Shown here piece after piece: positions 7,971 through 15,155 of a stretch of DNA of 22,642 bases; position 1 is the first letter of the stretch, and the number at the start of each line of letters is the position of its first letter. The translations under genes and the position numbers were made by a program. This DNA is from DATJPY01 sp035506135 (GTDB taxonomy: Bacteria; Myxococcota_A; UBA9160; PR03). The stretch lies in contig DATJPY010000110.1 in the NCBI GenBank assembly GCA_035506135.1, forward strand, positions 1-22,642. Reading direction: 5' to 3'. The notes under the pieces are model-generated. The model did not search any database, was not told the origin of the DNA, and saw only the letters and a program-made list of their open reading frames with translations.

Positions 7971-9235
7971 CTCATGAGCGCGCGCGGGTCCTTGCCGAGC
8001 AGCAGGAGCGCGAGCCGGCGCGTCGGCTCGTCGGGGTGCGTCGTCGACAGCTCCATCAGCACGCGCTGTCCCTCCGGGCCTGCGAACGCGAGCGCCGCGA
8101 GCGGCCCGCCCGCCTCGCGCCCGGTGTGCGTCTCCGCGAGCGTTCGCAGGCGCGGCACCACCGGATCGCCGAACGCCCCGACCGCCTGCGCGATGTCGGC
8201 GCGCACGCTCGGCGCCGGATCGAAGAGCGCGGCGAATCCGACCTCGAGCGCGTCGGCGCCGTGCGCCGCGAGCAGCGCATGGACGGCCGCGGCGCGCACC
8301 TCGGGGGCGGGGTCGGAGCGCGCGCGGCGCGAGACCTCGGCCTCCTCGGGCGTCGAGACGAGGAAGCGCACGCCCACCGCCCGCACGGCGGGATCGGAGC
8401 TCGCGACGAGCTGCTTCGCCGTGGGGTAGGGGAGAGATCCGTCGATCTCGACCACGGCGTTCCAGGCGGGCCCCGCGAGGGGAGGCGGGCCCTGCGCGAG
8501 CGCGCCCAGCGTGGGGCGCAGGCCGGCGAGCTGATGCGACCCCGCGAGGTGCACCAGCGCGAGGCGCAGCGCGTCGGGCCGCGACGCGCTCGTCATCGCG
8601 CGCGAGAGCGAGGCAGCGGCCGGCTCGCGCAGCTTCGACTCGAGCCCGCCGACCTTGTCGATGCGCGCGGCCGCCGCCTCGGCGAGCGGCGCGGCCGCGC
8701 TCGCCACCAGCACCGCCAGCGCGTCGACCCCCGGCGACTCCTCGCGCTCCGCGGGCGCGACGCGCAGGTAGCGCGCGAGGCCGTCGAGGGTCGGCTCGTC
8801 GGGGTCGCGCAGGAAGGCCGCGCCCGACTCCGCGACGGCGAGCACGTCCGCCTTCGGGAAGCGCTGCAGCCAGAGCGAGTAGCCGGGCATCGGCCCGAGC
8901 GCGACGGCGATCCGCCCGCCGTTCTGGAAGCGCACCGGGCGGTCGGACGAGAGCTCCTCCCACGCGATGCGGATCCGCTCGGAGCCGGGCGCCAGGTTCG
9001 CCGGCGCGTCGGCCGGCGCCGCGAGATCGCGCTCGACGCGCAGCCACGCGGCGTAGCCGTGCGTGTCGATCCGCGCCGACTCCTCGACCACGCCCACCAC
9101 GACGCGGGTCGCGCTCTCGGCGCCCGCGAGCAGCGGCGCGCCGCCGGCGGCAGGAAGCGAGCCGCCGCCCGCACGGGCGGCGGCGAGCAGCGCGAGCGCG
9201 GCGGCCAGCCCGGCCGGCAGGCGCGCTCGGCTCAG
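7964..9235 (-). CDS. Secreted HEAT-repeat-like protein, probable CTG start
   Basis: A protein of about 423 residues. With the start at CTG 9235 it begins with SRARLPAGLAAALALLAAARA, a good signal peptide, so it is probably periplasmic or surface-exposed. Residues about 35-150 form an unrecognised N-terminal domain (VVVGVVEESARIDTHGYAAWLRVERDL to MPGYSLWLQRFPKADVLAV). From about residue 280 onward there are helical repeats (DPAVRAVGVRFL, DPAPEVRAAAVHALL, DPAPSVRADIAQAVGAFGD, DEPTRRLALLLLG), the pattern of HEAT/PBS-lyase repeats used for protein binding. No ATG or GTG is available in frame near the signal peptide; the CTG overlaps the TGA of the upstream gene (CTGA), suggesting translational coupling. 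The frame stays open far upstream, but that part is antisense-free shadow of the neighbour. The exact role is unknown. Confidence 0.72.
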   Translation of the reverse strand: MSRARLPAGLAAALALLAAARAGGGSLPAAGGAPLLAGAESATRVVVGVVEESARIDTHGYAAWLRVERDLAAPADAPANLAPGSERIRIAWEELSSDRPVRFQNGGRIAVALGPMPGYSLWLQRFPKADVLAVAESGAAFLRDPDEPTLDGLARYLRVAPAEREESPGVDALAVLVASAAAPLAEAAAARIDKVGGLESKLREPAAASLSRAMTSASRPDALRLALVHLAGSHQLAGLRPTLGALAQGPPPLAGPAWNAVVEIDGSLPYPTAKQLVASSDPAVRAVGVRFLVSTPEEAEVSRRARSDPAPEVRAAAVHALLAAHGADALEVGFAALFDPAPSVRADIAQAVGAFGDPVVPRLRTLAETHTGREAGGPLAALAFAGPEGQRVLMELSTTHPDEPTRRLALLLLGKDPRALMSQ

Positions 9236-12200
9236 GGCGTCACCGACACGCCCGGCGGATCGAACACGCCGTTGCCGTCCACGTCGAGGTAGAGGGCGTT
9301 GGTGAAGCCGAGCGCGCGAATCCCGTTCTCGCTCGCCGTCACGTTCTCGAGCGCCGCGAGGTTGGTGTTCTGCGTGAGGCTCACCGAGTCGGGATGCACC
9401 GGGAACATCGGCGGCGACACGCCCTGCGTCCCGCGCACGACCACCACGAACCACTGGTCCTGCGAGAGCCCGGAGAAGGTCTGCGTCAGGTGGGTCTCGA
9501 AGCGGCTCGAGCCGTTCACCGGCACCGTCGTCACGGTGAAGTCGGTGCCCTTGTGGAGGACCAGCGTCGGGACCGCGGTGAAGAGCGTGGGCACGCCGGC
9601 GTTGCTCTTGTTCACGTGGGTCGAGGCGTTGCGGAAGATCTGGATCTGGTCGTACGGGGCCCAGGTCGGCGCCTGGATGTCGATCTCGAGCTGCACCTCG
9701 CCGTTGCTGACGCTGATCTGTGTCGGGTCGCCGCCGGGCGGTACGCCCTGGAAGGACGCCACGCCGCCCGAGCCGTCGGTGGCGAGCAGCTTGGTCTGTA
9801 CGTAGATCCCCTGACCGCCCACCATCTTGCCCGCCCGCACGGCGCGCGGAATCTCCACGGGGACGATGTTCGGCACCGAGTCGGTCGAGGACGGCGTCCA
9901 GCTCCGCGCGCCGCCCGAGCGCAGGTTGTGATACCAGTGCGAGTCGGTATCGGCGACCGCCGTGGTCTTGATGCCCTGGTTGAGCAGGTTCATCCAGATC
10001 CCGATGCGGCCGTCCGGCGATCCCGACGCACACTCGGCGCCCAGGAACTCGCAGTACGCCTGGTCCTTCGTGTAGCCGTTCCACAGCTCGAGCGCGGCGA
10101 ACGCGTGGAAGAAGTTGGGGATGCTCGGGTCGAGCCGGAAGAACGACGGCTCGCCCGGCCCCATCTGCGAGGCCGGCGGCGTCAGCGAGGTGTTGATCTT
10201 CAGCGGGTCGAAGTGGCTGCTGATGTGGTTGATCTGGACCACGGTCTCGAGGCCCGCGTTCTGCGGCTTCGACACCGCGGCCGCCTCGATCTCGGCCGGC
10301 GAGAGGTTGAAGTGGCCGTAGGCCGGGAAGTCCATTCCCGGAGGCGCCGCGCCGCCGTGGTCGGTGGCCCCGTGCGTCTGGACCGCGTTCGGGTCCGTGC
10401 CCTGCGGGTAGGCGTTGAAGTGGCCGTAGTCGAAGGTGGTGATCTCCTCGCCCTGCGTGGTGAAGAGCCACGGCGCGAAGCCCAGTGCCGTGATCTCGGG
10501 CATCAGGTCGGTGAGCTTGGCGTGGTCGGTGGTGATCAGGTTGTCGACGCCCTCGCCGGCATAGGCGCGGATGCGGTCGCGGTGCGAGATGCGCGAGTCG
10601 GGGCTCCCGGCCATGTGCACGTGGTAGTCCGATGAGATGAAGCCCGTGGTGTCGAGCACGAGCGCGACGTTCGCGTTGACCGTGGTCGTCGAGCCAGCCG
10701 AGATCGCGACGTTCTGCTGCGTGAAGAGCGAGTACTCGTTCCCGCGCGAGACCGCGATCTCGTACGTCCCGGGCTCCACGTCGAGGTCGAGGGTTCCGGT
10801 CGCGTCGGTGTAGTCGGTGCGCGTCATTCCGGGGGGAATCGAGTCGCTGGTGTAGTCGTAGAAGACGTTGGTCTTGGTGTCACCCGACTTCAGCACCGTA
10901 CCGGTGAGCGTCGGCTCGGGGCTCGGGTCGAAGCCCACGACCCCCACCCGCGCCGGGATCGGCTGGTGGTTCTGGTCGACCACCGAGACGTGCAGGTGCC
11001 CGGTCTGCGGCAGCACGACGTCCTGCACGGTGGTGCCGCCCGACGTCACGGTGACGAGGTGGGTCGCGGCGGTCGAGCCGCCGCCCTCGTAGGGGTACCC
11101 CTCCTTGGCGGCGGCGACCAGGTAGTTGCCCGTCCCGATGCGGCCCTGGTAGCAGCCGTCGGAGCCCGCGACCCAGTGGTCGCGGAGGATCTTGATCGAG
11201 GTCGTGCCGCCGCTGCTGTCGCGCGCCGCGACGACGCGCGCCCCCGGCACCGGCTGGCCCGCGCTGTCCCGGACGCAGCCCTTCAAGGTTCCGCTCGGCT
11301 GGGCCGTCGCGTCGAGGAAGGACTGGATCGCGTTGCTGGCGCTGCCGTCGCCGACGGAGAACCAGCGCGTGAACGAGTTGGATCCGCCGGCGGGCACCGA
11401 GAAGGTCGGAGCGGCGCCGAAGCCGAGCACCAGCGGAATCGCGTTCCCGTGCAGCACGTACGAGACGCCGGTCTGGGTGAAGGAGCTCGAGGGATAGGTG
11501 ACCGTCGGCGGCTGCGGCACGAGCAGCGCGTAGTCGACGCCCGCCTGGTCGCTGTAGCCGTACAGCGAGAGCGCCTGGACGCCCCAGTTCACGAGCGCCT
11601 CGCCGACGCCGAACTGCGCGAGCGGGCCCGCCGGGGTGAGGGACAGCGGGGTGAACTGCTCGGTGGTGCCGCCGCCGTTCAGGTAGTCGCCGACGTAGAG
11701 CGGCAGGTCGTCCGCCTCGTTGTTCTCGACCGTCGTGGTGAGCGTGAGCGTGCGCGTTCCGGGCGTGAGCGTGTAGTTCGTGCAGGCGTCGATGTCGTAG
11801 TCCTGGTCGTCGACGCCGTCCGGGAATGTGCCGCCCACCTGCGCGACCGCGGAGGACGCGTTGATGTCGTCGAGCAGGTCGTCGGGCCCGCAGGTGCGCA
11901 CGATCGCCGGCGTGCCGTCCTGCCCGTCGTTCACGATCTCGGCGGTCTGGGCGTTGACCACGGTCTCGATGTTGAGGGCCGGCTGGACCTCCCAGAAGTT
12001 GTCGTTGCCCTGCGGCACGCCGCCCGTCACGACCTCCGCGTCGATCAGGTTTCCGCCGAAGGTGCCCGTGAAGTGCTCGTCGCGCTGCGCCGCCTTCTGG
12101 ATCACGAAGCGCGCGGAGTCGTTCGCCATCATGAAGTCGCCGGGGGTGCAGTGCGCCAGCGGCCCGGTCGGACACTGCGAGGGATCGGTCACCACGAAGG

Positions 12201-12570
12201 CGTGCGCCTTGGGCACGGCATACTGGAAGGTGATCGGCAGCAGGGCGCCCACGGCGCCGGTCGAGCGCACCCGCACGGTCAGCGTGTTGGTGTCGCGCAG
12301 CGGCGCGCCCGGATTCATCGTCTTGGTGTAGTTCGGCGGTCCGCCGGCGAGCTGCCCGGTGATGTCGACGCCGTTCAGGTCGACCGACAGCGTGCTCGGG
12401 TCGGCGCCGGCTCCGAGCTGGATCTGGATCGTGAAGGAAGGCGTCGCGATCACCGCGCCGTCGGCCGGCGTCACCGAGTTGATCAGCGAGGGCCCGCACG
12501 AGAGCCCGCTCTCCAGGACCGCCACGGCCAGGCCGACCAGCAGCCACACCACACCCCGGAGCGCGCGCAT
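9232..12570 (-). CDS. Large exported multidomain protein with carboxypeptidase-regulatory-like and PHP-type domains
   Basis: An 1112-residue exported protein. The N-terminus (MRALRGVVWLLVGLAVAVLESGLSCG) is a signal peptide with a possible but weak lipobox at LSC. An Ig-like domain follows (about 30-110). A large unrecognised domain (about 115-420) has several cysteines and acidic stretches. Two carboxypeptidase-regulatory-like beta domains span about 427-515 (GTLKGCVRDSAGQPVPGARVV) and 520-640 (VVDQNHQPIPARVGV, VEPGTYEIAV). A PHP-fold domain begins near 645: DYHVHMAGS with His650/His652, TTDHA at 680-684, QGEEITT, INHIS at about 780-784, and DTDSHW with His878. A beta-rich C-terminus ends with DVDGNGVFDPPG, like a calcium-binding loop. 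The ATG at 12570 was chosen because AAAGGAGA precedes it. Its stop overlaps the next gene. The enzymatic substrate is unknown; the PHP call rests on the order of His/Asp motifs. Confidence 0.82.
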   Translation of the reverse strand: MRALRGVVWLLVGLAVAVLESGLSCGPSLINSVTPADGAVIATPSFTIQIQLGAGADPSTLSVDLNGVDITGQLAGGPPNYTKTMNPGAPLRDTNTLTVRVRSTGAVGALLPITFQYAVPKAHAFVVTDPSQCPTGPLAHCTPGDFMMANDSARFVIQKAAQRDEHFTGTFGGNLIDAEVVTGGVPQGNDNFWEVQPALNIETVVNAQTAEIVNDGQDGTPAIVRTCGPDDLLDDINASSAVAQVGGTFPDGVDDQDYDIDACTNYTLTPGTRTLTLTTTVENNEADDLPLYVGDYLNGGGTTEQFTPLSLTPAGPLAQFGVGEALVNWGVQALSLYGYSDQAGVDYALLVPQPPTVTYPSSSFTQTGVSYVLHGNAIPLVLGFGAAPTFSVPAGGSNSFTRWFSVGDGSASNAIQSFLDATAQPSGTLKGCVRDSAGQPVPGARVVAARDSSGGTTSIKILRDHWVAGSDGCYQGRIGTGNYLVAAAKEGYPYEGGGSTAATHLVTVTSGGTTVQDVVLPQTGHLHVSVVDQNHQPIPARVGVVGFDPSPEPTLTGTVLKSGDTKTNVFYDYTSDSIPPGMTRTDYTDATGTLDLDVEPGTYEIAVSRGNEYSLFTQQNVAISAGSTTTVNANVALVLDTTGFISSDYHVHMAGSPDSRISHRDRIRAYAGEGVDNLITTDHAKLTDLMPEITALGFAPWLFTTQGEEITTFDYGHFNAYPQGTDPNAVQTHGATDHGGAAPPGMDFPAYGHFNLSPAEIEAAAVSKPQNAGLETVVQINHISSHFDPLKINTSLTPPASQMGPGEPSFFRLDPSIPNFFHAFAALELWNGYTKDQAYCEFLGAECASGSPDGRIGIWMNLLNQGIKTTAVADTDSHWYHNLRSGGARSWTPSSTDSVPNIVPVEIPRAVRAGKMVGGQGIYVQTKLLATDGSGGVASFQGVPPGGDPTQISVSNGEVQLEIDIQAPTWAPYDQIQIFRNASTHVNKSNAGVPTLFTAVPTLVLHKGTDFTVTTVPVNGSSRFETHLTQTFSGLSQDQWFVVVVRGTQGVSPPMFPVHPDSVSLTQNTNLAALENVTASENGIRALGFTNALYLDVDGNGVFDPPGVSVTP

Positions 12571-12574
12571 AGAA

Positions 12575-12582
12575 TCTCCTTT
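12575..12582 (-). promoter_or_regulatory. Ribosome binding site of the large exported PHP protein
   Basis: On the minus strand AAAGGAGA stands 4 nt before the ATG at 12570. It decides this start against the in-frame ATG ten codons upstream (12600), which would place extra basic residues before the signal peptide. Confidence 0.75.
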
Positions 12583-12653
12583 CCGACCTCGTTTCCCCAC
12601 GGCGCCGCCGCGAGCGCGTCACCGAGACCGTGCCGGCTCCGGCCGGACGAAGC

Positions 12654-12683
12654 AGTCTACGTGACGAAACGATGGAGATACAA
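12654..12683 (-). promoter_or_regulatory. Possible sigma-70-like promoter of the large exported PHP protein
   Basis: The minus strand reads TTGTAT, an 18-nt spacer, then TAGACT, each matching the consensus hexamers at four of six positions. It lies in an AT-richer patch of the 175-nt gap between this gene and the end of the LOG gene, and would give a leader of about 75 nt. The rest of that gap shows only a short GCTTCG/CGAAGC hairpin (12716-12731) without a T-run. Confidence 0.3.
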
Positions 12684-12745
12684 GGTGATTCGGCGACTTC
12701 GGGCCGCGGCCGCCGGCTTCGGGAGCGAAGCGCGAGAGGTGACTC

Positions 12746-13288
12746 TCAGTCGGCGCGCAGCTCCTCGCACAAGTCCACGGCGCGCCGGGGGTTCTCGGCC
12801 AGGGACCAGTAGCCGCGCTGGCTCGGCGCCTCGAGCCCCTCGCCGACCGCCCGCTCGAGCTGCGCGACCAGCGGATCGAAGAAGCCCCGCGCGTTCACCA
12901 GCACCACGGGCCGGTGGTGCAGGTCGAGCTTCCGGAAGGACAGCACCTCGAGCAGCTCCTCGAGGGTGCCGAGCCCCCCCGGCAGCGCGACGAAGGCGTC
13001 GGCGCGCTCGTCGAGACCCGCCTTGCGGCTGCGCATGTCGGTGACCTCGAACATCTCGACGCCGAGGTGGTGGACGTCCTCGTCGATGAAGCGGCGCAGG
13101 ATCACGCCCTGGACCCGGCCGCCCGCCGCGAGCGCCCCGTCGGCCAGCGCGCCCATCAGCCCGGTGCGGCCTCCGCCATACACGAGATCGTGTCCGCGGC
13201 GGGCGACCTCCGCGCCGAGCTCGCGCGCGAGCGACAGCAGGTCGGGCGCCGAGCGGCGGCTGGCGCCGGCGAAGACCGCGATGCGCAC
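12746..13288 (-). CDS. LOG-family protein (TIGR00730), nucleotide 5'-monophosphate phosphoribohydrolase-like
   Basis: A 180-residue Rossmann-fold protein covering the whole family length. MRIAVFAGAS opens the fold; YGGGRTGLMGALA (37-49), MRSRKA (85-90) and LPGGLGTLEE (102-111) are the LOG signatures. The Arg-Lys pair and the PGGxGTxxE motif form the active site that cleaves the N-glycosidic bond of nucleoside monophosphates; in plants and some bacteria this releases cytokinin bases. In bacteria outside plant-associated groups the natural substrate is usually unclear. The start is GTG at 13288, where homology begins. It lies 42 nt after the helicase in the same orientation, so cotranscription is likely. 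Confidence 0.9.
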   Translation of the reverse strand: MRIAVFAGASRRSAPDLLSLARELGAEVARRGHDLVYGGGRTGLMGALADGALAAGGRVQGVILRRFIDEDVHHLGVEMFEVTDMRSRKAGLDERADAFVALPGGLGTLEELLEVLSFRKLDLHHRPVVLVNARGFFDPLVAQLERAVGEGLEAPSQRGYWSLAENPRRAVDLCEELRAD

Positions 13289-13330
13289 CGGCTCAGGCCC
13301 GCAGCGACTTCGCGCCCGGGCGCCCGCGCC

Positions 13331-14773
13331 TCACCGGCGGCGCCGGTGGCCGCCGCGGGGGCGCCCGCGACCGCGCCCTCCGCCTCCTCCGGCGTGCGCG
13401 GGTGCGCGCTCGGCCTGGGCATCGGCCGGCGCCTCCACCTCGGTCACGCTGGTCTGAGGGCGGTGCTCGCGCAGGTAGGCCGCGCAGATGGCCGCCAGCT
13501 CGCGGCGCCCCTCCTCGCTGGTCGCCATCTCGTCGACCGCCAGCATCCAGCGGTCGATCTTCCAGCGCCGGTCGCGCTCCGGGACGCTGCGCATCTCCTG
13601 CTCGACCTTCACCGAGAGCCGCTCGCGCAGCCGCGCCAGCAGCTCGGCGTCGGTCGGGAGGCGGCGCTCCGCGATCTGGATGCGGTTCACGTTCTGCAGG
13701 TAGCGGAAGGCGCCGATGTCGAGCGCCGAGACCAGCGAGAGCGCGACGCCGGCCTTGCCCGCCCGCCCGGTGCGGCCCGTGCGGTGCACGTAGACCTCGG
13801 GCGACTCGGGCGCGGCCCAGCTGATCACGTGCGAGAGGTCGGAGATGTCGATGCCGCGAGCCGCGACGTCCGTCGCCACCAGGAAGCGGAGCTCCCCGGC
13901 CTTGATGCGCGCCATCGCGCGCTCGCGCGCGGCCTGCGCCAGGTCGCCCGAGATCTGGTCGGCGTCGAAGCCGCGCCGCTGCAGGAAGGCCGTCACGTAG
14001 CGGACGTCGTCCTTGGTGTTGCAGAAGACGATGGCGCTCTCGGGATCCTCGTACTCGAGGATGCGCGCCAGCGCGTGCTCCTTCTCCTGCGCCGACACCA
14101 GGTAGAAGTAGTGCTCGATCTCGGCGGGCGCGATCTGTCCCTCGGACAGCGTGACGAACTCGGGATCGCGCTGGAACACCCGCGTGAGCGCGCGGACCTT
14201 CTCGGGCATCGTCGCCGAGAAGAGGCAGGTCTGGCGCTTCTCCTTGGGCGGGAGGTAGCGCTCGATCTCGCGCATGTCGGGCCAGAAGCCGAACGAGAGC
14301 AGCTCGTCGGCCTCGTCGAGCACGAAGAAGCGCACGCGGTCGAGCTTGAGGCGGCCCGCGCCGAGATGGTCGAGGATGCGGCCAGGCGTGCCGACGATCA
14401 CCTGCGCGCCCGCCGCCAGGCCCTCGTTCTGCGCCCCGTAGCCGACCCCGCCGTAGATGGCGAGGCACGACACGTTGCGCGGCTTGCCGAGCGTGGTGAT
14501 CTCGGCGGCCACCTGGTTGGCGAGCTCGCGCGTCGGCGCGAGCACCAGCGCCTGCGGCGCGCGCAGCGCCGCGTCGATCTCGACGATGATCGGGATGCCG
14601 AACGCGCCGGTCTTCCCGGAGCCGGTGCGCGCCTGCACGATGAGGTCGCGGTTCGCGCGCATGGCCGGGATCACGGCGGTCTGCACCGGCATCGGCTCGC
14701 TCCAGCCGAGGTCGCGGATGCCGGCCTTCACGTCGTCGGGTAGATCGGAGAATCCGTGAGGATTTTCGGACAT
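13331..14773 (-). CDS. DEAD-box ATP-dependent RNA helicase
   Basis: A 480-residue cytoplasmic helicase that unwinds or remodels RNA using ATP. All core motifs are visible: the Q motif (Phe8 and Gln31), ARTGSGKT at 48-55, PTREL, TPGR, DEAD at 153-156, SAT, IVFCNTKDD, ATDVAARGID and HRTGRTGRAG from 330. After the two RecA-like domains comes a linker with MRSVPERDRRWKIDRWMLAV and a short helical region, then a Gly/Arg-rich tail (GGGGGRGRGRPRGGHRRRR) that would bind RNA without sequence preference. It resembles the CsdA/DeaD and RhlE-like groups but I cannot assign one. The ATG at 14773 fits the family N-terminus. It diverges from gatC across 78 nt. Confidence 0.93.
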   Translation of the reverse strand: MSENPHGFSDLPDDVKAGIRDLGWSEPMPVQTAVIPAMRANRDLIVQARTGSGKTGAFGIPIIVEIDAALRAPQALVLAPTRELANQVAAEITTLGKPRNVSCLAIYGGVGYGAQNEGLAAGAQVIVGTPGRILDHLGAGRLKLDRVRFFVLDEADELLSFGFWPDMREIERYLPPKEKRQTCLFSATMPEKVRALTRVFQRDPEFVTLSEGQIAPAEIEHYFYLVSAQEKEHALARILEYEDPESAIVFCNTKDDVRYVTAFLQRRGFDADQISGDLAQAARERAMARIKAGELRFLVATDVAARGIDISDLSHVISWAAPESPEVYVHRTGRTGRAGKAGVALSLVSALDIGAFRYLQNVNRIQIAERRLPTDAELLARLRERLSVKVEQEMRSVPERDRRWKIDRWMLAVDEMATSEEGRRELAAICAAYLREHRPQTSVTEVEAPADAQAERAPAHAGGGGGRGRGRPRGGHRRRR

Positions 14774-14851
14774 TTCTGCGGGCGCAGCCTAATCCTCCCC
14801 CCTCGCGCTGGCAAGCAAGCCCCGGTCCCCACGCGGCGCTACGTTGCCGAC
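14774..14851. promoter_or_regulatory. Divergent promoter region between helicase and gatCAB unit
   Basis: This 78-nt gap separates the divergent starts of the helicase (14773) and gatC (14852) and should contain the promoter of the long gatC to ilvE unit. CCTAAT near 14789 is the only AT-rich hexamer; a matching -35 box is weak. No strong Shine-Dalgarno is seen before gatC. Confidence 0.35.
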
Positions 14852-15154
14852 ATGGCGCGGATCGAGCGGAGCGAGGTGGAGCGGATCGCCGACCTCGCCC
14901 GGCTCGAGCTCTCCCGCGACGAGGTGGAGCGGATGACCTCGGAGCTCGAGGCGATCCTCACCTACGTCGAGTCTTTGCGCGCGCTGGACACGGACGACGT
15001 CGAGCCCACCTATCACGCCATCCCGATGGCGACACCGCTTCGCGACGACCAGGCGGGCGCCGTGCTCGCGCCGGAGCGCGTGCTCGCCAACGCGCCGGAT
15101 CGCGACGGCTTCGCCTTCTTGGTCCCCAAGGTGCTGGACGAGGACGAGGCCTGA
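14852..15154 (+). CDS. gatC: Asp-tRNA(Asn)/Glu-tRNA(Gln) amidotransferase subunit C
   Basis: A 100-residue subunit that wraps around GatA and stabilises the GatCAB complex. The family pattern is complete: VERIADLARLELSRDEVERMTSELEAILTYVESLRALDTDDVEPTYH, then PLRDD and a C-terminal FLVPKVLDEDEA matching the usual F-VPKV end. The ATG at 14852 was preferred because homology starts there (IERSEVERIADLARL); the in-frame upstream extension would overlap the divergent helicase gene. One nucleotide separates its stop from the GTG of gatA, so the two are coupled. GatCAB converts misacylated Glu-tRNA(Gln) and/or Asp-tRNA(Asn) to the correct amide, which implies that the organism lacks at least one of GlnRS or AsnRS. 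Confidence 0.95.
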   Translation: MARIERSEVERIADLARLELSRDEVERMTSELEAILTYVESLRALDTDDVEPTYHAIPMATPLRDDQAGAVLAPERVLANAPDRDGFAFLVPKVLDEDEA

Positions 15155-15155
15155 G

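Noticed and set aside
3456..9047. A very long open frame (1863 codons) on the minus strand.
   Set aside because: It runs antisense through larE, the C45-like gene, the PHP lipoprotein and the glycosyltransferase, all with recognisable protein motifs. Its product is a monotonous Arg/Ala/Gly sequence, as expected for a shadow frame in GC-rich DNA.
6362..9292. A 976-codon open frame on the plus strand.
   Set aside because: It is a frame shadow of the glycosyltransferase and an antisense shadow of the HEAT-repeat gene; the Arg-rich product has no domain pattern.
12716..12731. GCTTCG-GGAG-CGAAGC hairpin after the LOG gene considered as a terminator.
   Set aside because: A 6-bp stem without a T-run on the transcribed strand is too weak to call.
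10880..13044. Long overlapping frames on both strands across the large exported protein and its upstream region.
   Set aside because: They lack domain motifs and conflict with the frame that carries a signal peptide, PHP motifs and a good ribosome binding site.
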